This document shows, one piece after another, positions 45,331 through 52,926 of a stretch of 64,000 nucleotides of DNA. Both the position numbers and the translations under genes were made by a program. Origin of the DNA: Chitinophaga pinensis (GTDB lineage: Bacteria > Bacteroidota > Bacteroidia > Chitinophagales > Chitinophagaceae); NCBI GenBank assembly GCA_943333125.1, contig CALQSB010000010.1, positions 1 through 64,000 of the forward strand, written 5' to 3'. Each line of letters begins with the position of its first letter. Within the stretch, counting starts at the first letter, position 1. The notes beneath the pieces are model-generated. The model did no database searches, had not been told where the DNA came from, and saw only the letters and a program-made list of their open reading frames with translations.

Positions 45331-46218
45331 TTAATTGTTGTTTACTGGCTTTAAAGTATAGCCCTCTTTTCTGAGTAAATAAACAAGTCCTTTTTCTCCA
45401 ACCAAATGACCAGCCCCAACCGCAATGAAAATATTTTCTTCCTTCATGATTATTTTTAATTTTTCCACCCAGGCTTTATTTCTATTGTCTAATAGCCATT
45501 CTCTTTGATCATTAAAACCGGGCTCCTCATTAAAAGAGTTTTCGATTTCATCCAAATGTTGAGATTTATAAATGTTAAGCATGTTGATGAATCTGATTTT
45601 AAATTCAGCAATACTGTCTATCATATTCAATAAAGAATTGGCCTGCATTTCATAAGGGATGCTGTCGAAAATGGAAGCCTGAAAAGCAATCGTTTCCAAT
45701 CCATTTATTTGCTTCTTATCTGCTTTAATGAGTTTCATTAATTCAGCTTCTACCCCATCCATTGATTTGCAGGGCATCATCATTGGATACAATAGTGTAG
45801 ATAAGAATTCGGGTTTCATTTTTTGAAACATTTCTAATCCTATATGCAGTGAATCTTTGAAAAAACGTTCTGCTTTTTTGTAATTTTCAATTGAGTAAAG
45901 GTCTTTTAATGTGATGCCATCTTTCATATTCATATACATCAGTGCGCCGAAAGTATTGGAAGGATCATCCATATCCATTTCCAGATATAGAGATTGGGCA
46001 TATTTAATTGCGGCTTTAAGATTTTCAGAAAATAAAATATCTTCTTTACACATCAAATGAAAAGTTCCAAATAAATAACTTGGTTTGCTTAAATGATTTC
46101 CGGAAATTTCCCAGAGCAAACTATTGTTGTCTTTATGGATTTGAGTATTGCCGAATGGCTGAGATTGACAATGGTAAATGATAAAAAAAGAAAACACTGA
46201 AATAAAAACTTTCATCAT
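45331..46218 (-). CDS. TraB/GumN family protein
   Basis: A 295-residue exported protein (signal peptide VFISVFSFFIIYHCQSQ) of the TraB/GumN (PF01963) family. LLWEISGNHLSKPSYLFGTFH near 34-55 is the conserved start, LYLEMDMD near 90 contributes an acidic pair, and EENIFIAVGAGHLVGEKGLV near 260 is the C-terminal hallmark with the second histidine. Related proteins are thought to be metal-dependent proteases. Two ATG codons are adjacent at the start; either is possible. Convergent with the DciA-like gene. Confidence 0.85.
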   Translation of the reverse strand: MMKVFISVFSFFIIYHCQSQPFGNTQIHKDNNSLLWEISGNHLSKPSYLFGTFHLMCKEDILFSENLKAAIKYAQSLYLEMDMDDPSNTFGALMYMNMKDGITLKDLYSIENYKKAERFFKDSLHIGLEMFQKMKPEFLSTLLYPMMMPCKSMDGVEAELMKLIKADKKQINGLETIAFQASIFDSIPYEMQANSLLNMIDSIAEFKIRFINMLNIYKSQHLDEIENSFNEEPGFNDQREWLLDNRNKAWVEKLKIIMKEENIFIAVGAGHLVGEKGLVYLLRKEGYTLKPVNNN

Positions 46219-46243
46219 GTGGTCATTTTTTCTGTTAGAATTA

Positions 46244-48106
46244 TTATTTCAATACTCCATATAAACTTCCCCCTTTATTGAAAAGCTTTTCTATGCTTTT
46301 TTCAACAAGAGGATCTTTTTCTACTGGAGGCGCATGATGTGGTTTTATTCTGGCGTCTATGATTAATGGGCCATCGCATCCCCAATGTTTATGGTTGTAT
46401 GCAGATCCGATACCGTAAATGTCATGTGATGGATTGCTTCTTGTAAACGTTACCCAAAGAAAATTATGGAGATTTTGACTCACGAATCTGGCATCGTCGC
46501 ATATAATTATCATTGCAGCTTCGTTAGGTAAGTTGTTGTGATTTGTCCATTCATTTTGGATGCCATTAAGCTGCTCATTTAATTTTTTCATTTCAGAGCT
46601 GGCCTGATCATAACTAATGAAGGCATTTGTTTGCAAAGCAAAAACACCAGGGAAAATAATTTTGCATTCAGCAAATCCAGAAAGCTCTTTAAATCTTTGA
46701 GGGATTTCGGTAAGGAGATTTCTGCATGGGCTGCCATAAGCAGCAAATACAACTTTGCTTCCGCTATTTAACCCTTCGCCAGAATAATCAAGTGTATCAA
46801 TAGTTGTGTTGGTATAAAAATGAATGTCTCTTTTGAAATTTATTCTTTGTAAAACAAATTCAAAATAATCCTGAATGTTTTTCGTGTTTATTTTATGGTC
46901 ATCGTCGGCAGTAATGAACAGGAATTTGGCCAGACTTAATTGACCTGTGCCTAACATTCGATTGGCAATGGTGAGTAATTCAGCGGGTTGTTTTGTAGGT
47001 TGATAAGGGGTATATCTTTCACTCCCGATAGCGAGTAGCAGCGGATGTACACCTGCGGCATCAACAGCATTCAATTCTGTTAATCCGGGTATTTCTTTTT
47101 GAATAGCTGACCCTGTCATGGCATGGATAAGTTGTCCGAAGCTGGTATCTTCCTGGGGTGGTCGACCAACAACAGTAAAAGGCCAGATTGCATTTTTCTT
47201 TGCAAAGATTTTATGCACTTTCATCAATGGGAAAAGATGTTGCAAACTATAATAACCGAGATGATCGCCAAAAGGACCTTCAGGTTTTACTTCGTCGGGC
47301 ATAACGTAGCCGGTAATTACAAAATCAGCATCAGTGCTGATGCAGTAACCATCGATGTATTTGTACCGGAATCTTCTTCCGCCCAAAACGCCTGCAAAAG
47401 TAAGTTCACTCATGTTTTCTGGTAAAGGCATAACGGCAGCGACTGTATGCGCTGGTGGCCCACCTACAAAAATACTTACTTTTAACGGCAGGCCTTTTTT
47501 ATGGGCATGGGTTTGATGCACTCCAATTCCTCTGTGTAGTTGATAATGAAGTCCAATTTCTTTATTCAATAAATAGTCGTTTCCGCTAAGTTGAATTCTG
47601 TACATGCCAAGATTAGAGTGCATGATTCCAGGTTGTTCTAAGTCTTCGGTGTAAACTTGGGGTAAAGTAACAAATGCACCTCCATCTAAAGGCCAATGCT
47701 TAATCATAGGCAGGTCCTCAATCGAAATCTGATTTTTTAATACCGGAGATTGAATGGGGTTTTTTAGTGGGATTGATTTCAATGCAGATGCTAAAGTCTG
47801 TAATGACGAAAGCGGATTTTTAAAAGCTTCAAAAGGTTTGTTTTTTAACTGAATGAGTTTTTCTACATTTTCAATAGTGTCTCTGAAAATAAATTTACTT
47901 CTGTCCAGTGTTCCAAAAATATTTGAGGCTGCTCTAAAATTAGTTCCTTTTACATTTTCAAAAAGTAAAGCCGGGCCTGCAGATTCAAAAACTTTTAAAT
48001 GAATAGCGGCCATTTGTAAATTAGGATCAACTTCTTCTTTTATTCTGATCAGCTGATTATTTTTTTCTAAATCCAATAAACAGGATTCTAGTGATTGGTA
48101 GGCCAT
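46244..48106 (-). CDS. UbiD family decarboxylase
   Basis: A 620-residue prenylated-FMN-dependent decarboxylase. FGDHLGYYSLQ near 278, FTVVGRPPQEDTSFGQ near 312 and the C-terminal VTFTRSNPSHDIYGI near 552 fit the UbiD fold. The length, greater than E. coli UbiD (about 500), matches the form annotated in Bacteroidota for menaquinone synthesis. No UbiX or men genes are nearby, so the quinone role is by family only. Confidence 0.87.
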   Translation of the reverse strand: MAYQSLESCLLDLEKNNQLIRIKEEVDPNLQMAAIHLKVFESAGPALLFENVKGTNFRAASNIFGTLDRSKFIFRDTIENVEKLIQLKNKPFEAFKNPLSSLQTLASALKSIPLKNPIQSPVLKNQISIEDLPMIKHWPLDGGAFVTLPQVYTEDLEQPGIMHSNLGMYRIQLSGNDYLLNKEIGLHYQLHRGIGVHQTHAHKKGLPLKVSIFVGGPPAHTVAAVMPLPENMSELTFAGVLGGRRFRYKYIDGYCISTDADFVITGYVMPDEVKPEGPFGDHLGYYSLQHLFPLMKVHKIFAKKNAIWPFTVVGRPPQEDTSFGQLIHAMTGSAIQKEIPGLTELNAVDAAGVHPLLLAIGSERYTPYQPTKQPAELLTIANRMLGTGQLSLAKFLFITADDDHKINTKNIQDYFEFVLQRINFKRDIHFYTNTTIDTLDYSGEGLNSGSKVVFAAYGSPCRNLLTEIPQRFKELSGFAECKIIFPGVFALQTNAFISYDQASSEMKKLNEQLNGIQNEWTNHNNLPNEAAMIIICDDARFVSQNLHNFLWVTFTRSNPSHDIYGIGSAYNHKHWGCDGPLIIDARIKPHHAPPVEKDPLVEKSIEKLFNKGGSLYGVLK

Positions 48107-48120
48107 TCAAATAATTTAAG

Positions 48121-48128
48121 CAAAGATA
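48121..48128 (-). promoter_or_regulatory. -7 element of the UbiD-like gene
   Basis: Minus-strand TATCTTTG, 14 bases before the start codon. Confidence 0.5.
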
Positions 48129-48176
48129 ATTCCTTAAAAAAAAGTATTGGGTATTATTTGAGAAATTTAAAACAGG

Positions 48177-49028
48177 TTATTGAACATTGGCAGGACAGGT
48201 TACTCTTGATTTTATGTTCCCTGTTTCAATAACTTTTCTTTTCCCTTTAGGATCGATTCTGAATCGAATTGAAGCGCCGGCAAGATAATAAAGGTCTTTG
48301 TCTTTAGGGTTGCCTCTTGGCGTACCGGCTGCAGGATAAGGAGCTCCATTTGGCAGAAGATCTCCTTTGTAAGCAAAATTTACTGCGTTGGTACCTCTGT
48401 TTTGAAAAAGCAAATCCTTATCCACGTATGTTGTACTTACATCGTCAAGGTAATCAGTATTGGTTTTTCTTATACCTATGTTTAAACCAATGCGCATGTT
48501 TTTAGTAACCGCCCATTGTAATCCTCCACCAAAAGGAATGCTCCATTCGGAAAGTTTATATTTAGTTCTGTTTAAGTAGAAGCCCTGCCCTTCTGTATCA
48601 TATTCGGGAAGATATACTCTTGAGCCGTTGGCCAAATCAACGAAAGGGCTGAATTTGAAAAAAGCAGCACCCATGTAAAAATAGGGAGTCACCTTATAAT
48701 CGTAAAGGTCAAATAAATTGTATTCTACAATAAGTGAAATTTCGCTGATATCTGATTGGAAGCTTAAATTCCTTGATTTAGTAAGCGCATTATATTTGTC
48801 ATTACCACTTATCCTGCCCAAATTGAGTTCTAGTTTTGAATAAAGGCGAGGGCTGATTTCGTAATTAATTCCAAATCCTGCAGCTGGACTGGATTGCAAA
48901 AAAGACAATGAATTCGGTTGTAATTCGCCTTTATAAGCAGATGCGCCGATAAACATTGTGACAAACAGCTTTTGAGCAAAAGAAGCTTGGCCTATTATCA
49001 GTAATATCATCAGTAATCCTTTCTTCAT
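48177..49028 (-). CDS. DUF6089 family outer-membrane protein
   Basis: A 283-residue protein with a signal peptide (LLMILLIIGQASFAQK) and an OmpA-like eight-strand barrel pattern. GASAYKGELQPNSLSF near 29, PYFYMGAAFFKFSP near 119 and MRIGLNIGIRKTNTDYLDDV near 177 match DUF6089 as I know it. No peptidoglycan-binding domain follows. It lies 31 bases after pdhB on the same strand, probably without functional linkage. Function unknown. Confidence 0.8.
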   Translation of the reverse strand: MKKGLLMILLIIGQASFAQKLFVTMFIGASAYKGELQPNSLSFLQSSPAAGFGINYEISPRLYSKLELNLGRISGNDKYNALTKSRNLSFQSDISEISLIVEYNLFDLYDYKVTPYFYMGAAFFKFSPFVDLANGSRVYLPEYDTEGQGFYLNRTKYKLSEWSIPFGGGLQWAVTKNMRIGLNIGIRKTNTDYLDDVSTTYVDKDLLFQNRGTNAVNFAYKGDLLPNGAPYPAAGTPRGNPKDKDLYYLAGASIRFRIDPKGKRKVIETGNIKSRVTCPANVQ

Positions 49029-49059
49029 AAGCTAAATTGAAATCGCTCTAAGATAAAAA

Positions 49060-50043
49060 TTACTTTACCATATACAAAACTTCCTTAACTAATTTTACAG
49101 TTCTGTTAATATCAGGTAAATAGGCTGAAACAAGATTTGGGGCATAATGCATTGGTGCATCTGCAGAGGTGATGCGTCTAATTGGGGCATCTAAATAGTC
49201 GAAGCCTTCTTTTTGTATACGGAAGCATATTTCTGAAGATATGGATGCGAAAGGCCATTGTTCTTCAACAATAACCAGGCGATTTGTCTTTTTTACGCTT
49301 TCCAATATAGTAAACCAATCCAAAGGGCGGATGGTTCTGAGGTCAATTACTTCGGCACTTATATTTTCCTTTGCTAATTCTTCTGCAGCTCCAAGTGCTA
49401 CTTTCATCATTTTATTGAAAGAAACAATCGTGACATCAGAACCTTCTCTGGCGATGTGAGACTTGCCAATTGGAATTAGATATTCGCCTTCTGGCACTTC
49501 GCCTTTATCGCCATACATTAATTCGCTTTCCATAAAGACAACAGGATTTTCATCTCTGATAGCAGATTTAAGTAATCCTTTTGCATCGTATGGATTACTT
49601 ACAGAAATAACTTTTAAACCCGGAATATTTGCATACATACTTTCAAACGAGGTAGAATGTTGGGCGCCTAATTGTCCGGCACTGCCATTAGCTCCTCTAA
49701 AAACAATAGGACATCCAACTTGTCCGCCACTCATTGCCAACATTTTAGAAGCAGTATTTAAAATTTGATCTAAGGCAAGAACGGCAAAATTCCAGGTCAT
49801 GAATTCTACAATTGGACGGAGGCCATTTTGAGCTGCACCAACAGCAATTGCGGTAAAGCCAAGTTCAGCAATTGGGGTATCGATTACTCTTTTTTCTCCG
49901 AATTCATCCAACATTCCCTGACTAACTTTATAAGCACCGTTGTATTCAGCAACTTCTTCGCCCATCAGAAAAACCCTTTCATCCAGTCTCATTTCTTCCT
50001 GCATTGCTTCACGTAAGGCTTCTCTAAAAGTTATTTGTCGCAT
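49060..50043 (-). CDS. pdhB: Pyruvate dehydrogenase E1 component, beta subunit
   Basis: A 327-residue E1 beta subunit that pairs with the alpha subunit at 42722. MGEEVAEYNGAYKVSQGML near 27-45 (catalytic glutamate), DTPIAELGFTAIAVGAA near 56, FRGANGSAGQLGAQHS near 113 and GMP-type C-terminal segments are typical. The start is fixed by the family opening (RQITFREALREAM). The E2 gene is not in the window. Confidence 0.95.
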   Translation of the reverse strand: MRQITFREALREAMQEEMRLDERVFLMGEEVAEYNGAYKVSQGMLDEFGEKRVIDTPIAELGFTAIAVGAAQNGLRPIVEFMTWNFAVLALDQILNTASKMLAMSGGQVGCPIVFRGANGSAGQLGAQHSTSFESMYANIPGLKVISVSNPYDAKGLLKSAIRDENPVVFMESELMYGDKGEVPEGEYLIPIGKSHIAREGSDVTIVSFNKMMKVALGAAEELAKENISAEVIDLRTIRPLDWFTILESVKKTNRLVIVEEQWPFASISSEICFRIQKEGFDYLDAPIRRITSADAPMHYAPNLVSAYLPDINRTVKLVKEVLYMVK

Positions 50044-50080
50044 TATAATGGCTTTTTAATTTCTATTAATAAATAAGTTG

Positions 50081-50088
50081 CAAATTTA
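50081..50088 (-). promoter_or_regulatory. -7 element of pdhB
   Basis: Minus-strand TAAATTTG, 37 bases before the start codon. Confidence 0.45.
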
Positions 50089-50173
50089 TTCTATCAAATC
50101 CACATCAACAAATAGAAAACCTGCATTAAAGTAAATTTTTTCCAACGTTTTACAATGTTGTTTAATAAAATCA

Positions 50174-50202
50174 ATAAAAAAGGACACCGATTAAGATGTC
50201 CT
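50174..50202 (-). terminator. Intrinsic terminator after the thiolase gene
   Basis: On the minus strand AGGACA and TGTCCT form a short stem with a ten-base loop, followed by six T. It lies just after the thiolase stop codon. Confidence 0.75.
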
Positions 50203-50226
50203 GAATGTTTTTTAGTTAGATACAAG

Positions 50227-51405
50227 TCAACAATTTTCTATGATCATTGCACTTGCTCCCCCGCCCCCGTTGCAAATCCCGGCTGCTCCAAACCGACCAT
50301 TGTTTTGTTTGAGTACATTTATCAGCGTTACAATGATTCTTGCACCACTGCAGCCCAATGGATGTCCTAATGCTACGGCACCTCCATTGACATTGACTTT
50401 TGAAGGGTTAATATTCAGTCTTTTTGTATTTTCTATACCAACAACGGCAAAGGCTTCATTAAGTTCCCAGAAATGGATGTCATCTGCTTTTAAACCTGCT
50501 TTTTCAATAGCTTTTGGAATGGCAAGGGAAGGAGAAGTAGTGAACCACTCAGGAGCTTGTTCTGCATCAGCAAAAGCACGAATTTTTGCAATAGGCTTAA
50601 TTCCAAGTTCATCAGCCTTTTCCTTGCTCATCAAAACCAGTGCTGCTGCCCCGTCATTCATGGTAGAAGAATTAGCTGCAGTAACAGTACCGTCTTTTAC
50701 AAAAGCGCCTTTGAGTTCAGGAATTTTATCAAATTTTACATTGAAAGGTTCCTCGTCTTTTGAAAACATAAGTGGTTCCCCTTTTCTTTGAGGAATCGCT
50801 ACAGGAATAATTTCGGCATCGAACTTGCCAGTTTGCACAGCATTCTGACTTCTTTTGTAGCTTTCTATAGAAAAAGCATCCTGATCTTCACGGCTAATAC
50901 CACATGTAGTTGCACAAAGTTCAGCTGCGTTACCCATGGCTTTACCATCATATACATCAGTCAGGCCATCTTTAGCAAGCCCATCAATCATAACGCTGTT
51001 GCCATATTTGTTACCCCATCTCAAACTTTCTAAATAAAAAGGAACATTGCTCATGCTTTCCATTCCTCCAGCCACGATGATATGTGCATCACCCATCATT
51101 ATGCTTTGAGCTGCAATTGCTATAGATTTCATTCCACTGGCGCATACTTTATTTACGGTAGTGCAAATGACTTCATTAGGTAACCCTGCGAATTTTGAAG
51201 CCTGTCTTGCCGGAGCCTGACCAAGATTAGCCTGAAGAACAGAGCCCATAATCACCTCTTCAATTTGCTCAGGTTTCAGACCCGCTTTTTCTACAGCACC
51301 CTTAATAGCAAAACCACCAAGTTGAGTTGAGGTAAAAGACTTTAATGATCCGCCAAAACTACCCATTGGGGTTCTAACTGCAGATACGATGTATACTTCT
51401 TTCAT
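50227..51405 (-). CDS. Acetyl-CoA C-acyltransferase (thiolase)
   Basis: A 392-residue thiolase that joins two acetyl-CoA or splits beta-ketoacyl-CoA. Cys88 in NKVCASGMK is the acyl-enzyme cysteine, NGGAVALGHPLGCSGAR near 340-356 carries the His and second Cys, and CNGGGGASAMIIE closes the protein. Sequence alone does not separate biosynthetic (AtoB-like) from degradative (FadA-like) use; the absence of a FadB-like neighbour slightly favours the former. It is a single gene with a terminator. Confidence 0.94.
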   Translation of the reverse strand: MKEVYIVSAVRTPMGSFGGSLKSFTSTQLGGFAIKGAVEKAGLKPEQIEEVIMGSVLQANLGQAPARQASKFAGLPNEVICTTVNKVCASGMKSIAIAAQSIMMGDAHIIVAGGMESMSNVPFYLESLRWGNKYGNSVMIDGLAKDGLTDVYDGKAMGNAAELCATTCGISREDQDAFSIESYKRSQNAVQTGKFDAEIIPVAIPQRKGEPLMFSKDEEPFNVKFDKIPELKGAFVKDGTVTAANSSTMNDGAAALVLMSKEKADELGIKPIAKIRAFADAEQAPEWFTTSPSLAIPKAIEKAGLKADDIHFWELNEAFAVVGIENTKRLNINPSKVNVNGGAVALGHPLGCSGARIIVTLINVLKQNNGRFGAAGICNGGGGASAMIIENC

Positions 51406-51699
51406 GTGTGTGTTATTTTACATTATTGTCACATTTTATTCCCTTGAATACTCATTCCCTTTTGTTAAGAGGCTTTATCTTATGGGTATTTCATGTGAAA
51501 AATAGTATTAGAAAATCTGGATTGATTAAACCCAGATTTTGCAGTTGAAATCTATTACAAGAGAAAAATGCTGCAAAGACAAGCATTTGCTTGATATTTT
51601 AATCTCCACATAATTCATTATGCTTTCGTCCAAAATATCGGCTCAACCGCCTGTCTTTATTGCCTTTTTCCCTTTCATCACAATTCCAACTGCAAAATC

Positions 51700-51756
51700 C
51701 AGTTTAAAAGCAAAAGTAAACAATTAATAAATATTATTTGGTCTGCTTTTAAACTG
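51700..51756. repeat. 13-base perfect inverted repeat
   Basis: CAGTTTAAAAGCA at 51700-51712 is the exact reverse complement of TGCTTTTAAACTG at 51744-51756, with a 31-base AT-rich spacer. It could be an operator for a dimeric regulator or a cruciform. Confidence 0.55.
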
Positions 51757-51814
51757 TGCAAAATATGGATGTAATCCTTTTGAATTTTGGTTATCAAGGC
51801 TATAATAGAAATTT

Positions 51815-51854
51815 AAAAACTCAAAAATAAAAAAACTTGTTGTTTGAGTTTTTT
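51815..51854 (+). promoter_or_regulatory. Terminator-like hairpin upstream of the polysaccharide operon
   Basis: AAAAACTCAAA (51815-51825) and TTTGAGTTTTT (51843-51853) pair perfectly and the T run extends to 51854. No plus-strand gene ends here, so it is either a leader attenuator or a structure with another role. Confidence 0.45.
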
Positions 51855-51903
51855 CGAAAATGCATTAGGTATTAATAATTAATATAAAATTCTATGGAAT
51901 TAA

Positions 51904-51935
51904 TTTGCAATTGCAGTTGATGAACATTACTTTTG
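51904..51935 (+). promoter_or_regulatory. Promoter of the polysaccharide export operon
   Basis: TTTG at 51904-51907 and TACTTTTG at 51928-51935, 20 bases apart, match the -33 and -7 elements. Transcription would start near 51941, directly at the stem-loop GTCCTTT TAT AAAGGAC (51942-51958), and leave a leader of about 175 bases. Confidence 0.6.
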
Positions 51936-52118
51936 AGATACGTCCTTTTATAAAGGACAAAGATTTTTATATTTATTAGTAACACAATTAGATTTTCTTC
52001 TTTTAAATTCAAGCCTAAGGAATAACCTACTGAGATAATCTCTATTAAACATTTTGTTTTTCAAAAATGTGTATTTAATAACTGAAACCGACTACTTAAA
52101 CAAGAAAAAACTTAACCA

Positions 52119-52913
52119 ATGAGCTTACCCAAGTGTAAATTCTTTTTGCTTGCTTTTTTATTAATTATTCAAATAAGTTCTTGCACTGTTTCCCAACAGT
52201 CTACAACGTACTTTTCGGGTTCCGGAGACACTACATTAATATTAAAAACGGATGATGTAGAGCCCATTATTCAAAAGAATGATATTCTTAGTATTTATAT
52301 CAGCAGTTTGAATCCTGAAGCTTCTGCGGTTTTTAATGCACCCAATCTTTTGGCAACCAGTTCTTCAACTACTTCAGGATCTTCTTCTGCAGGAGGATAT
52401 CTGGTAAATACGGATGGGAATATTCAGCTTCCTATTTTAGGTACTATTAAAGCCAGTGGAATTACCAAAAAGCAATTAAAAGCAGATATTACAAATCTTA
52501 TTTTAGATAAGAAATTATTAATTGACCCGATCATTACTATCCGTCATTTAAACTATGAAGTAACGATCATTGGCGAGGTCGGAAAGCCAATAGTTATCAA
52601 TGTTCCCAACGAAAAGATCTCTTTACTTAAGGCTTTAGGCATTGCCGGAGATATAACTGTTTACGGAAAAAAAGATAATGTAATGTTGGTCAGAGAAGTA
52701 GAAGGGAAAAGAAAAGTCAAAAGAATTGATCTTAACGATAAGAGTTTTTTAAGCTCAAATTATTATTATTTGCAACCCAATGATATTGTTTATGTAGAAG
52801 CCAATAAGTGGAAAGTTATCAATGCTAACCGCAACCAGCAATTGTTGCCATCAATTTTAAGTGGTTTGTCGATAATTGCACTTGTAATCACCACCATTTT
52901 ATTAAGAAAATAG
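52119..52913 (+). CDS. Polysaccharide export lipoprotein (Wza-like)
   Basis: A 264-residue lipoprotein (IQISSC lipobox, Cys near 22). The Poly_export domain (about 45-150, NDILSIYISSLNPEA) is followed by an SLBB domain (HLNYEVTIIGEVGKPIVIN near 147, and LQPNDIVYVEANKWKVI near 222). A C-terminal helix (SILSGLSIIALVITTILL) would anchor it in a membrane. It is expected to form the outer-membrane channel for polymer export together with the Wzc-like protein encoded 13 bases downstream. Confidence 0.9.
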   Translation: MSLPKCKFFLLAFLLIIQISSCTVSQQSTTYFSGSGDTTLILKTDDVEPIIQKNDILSIYISSLNPEASAVFNAPNLLATSSSTTSGSSSAGGYLVNTDGNIQLPILGTIKASGITKKQLKADITNLILDKKLLIDPIITIRHLNYEVTIIGEVGKPIVINVPNEKISLLKALGIAGDITVYGKKDNVMLVREVEGKRKVKRIDLNDKSFLSSNYYYLQPNDIVYVEANKWKVINANRNQQLLPSILSGLSIIALVITTILLRK

Positions 52914-52926
52914 CTATTATTTAATA

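Larger units (their letters stand above)
51406..52118. other. Structured 713-base gap before the polysaccharide operon
   Basis: No gene is seen. The gap holds a 9-base-pair stem-loop (51512-51540, AAAATCTGG/CCAGATTTT), a 13-base inverted repeat (51700-51756), an 11-base-pair stem-loop with a T run (51815-51854), a promoter (51904-51935) and a small stem-loop at the predicted transcript start (51942-51958). It separates the divergent thiolase and wza-like genes and probably carries the control region of the latter. Confidence 0.6.

Noticed and set aside
50240-50791. Plus-strand frame of 183 residues
   Set aside because: Antisense to the conserved C-terminal half of the thiolase.
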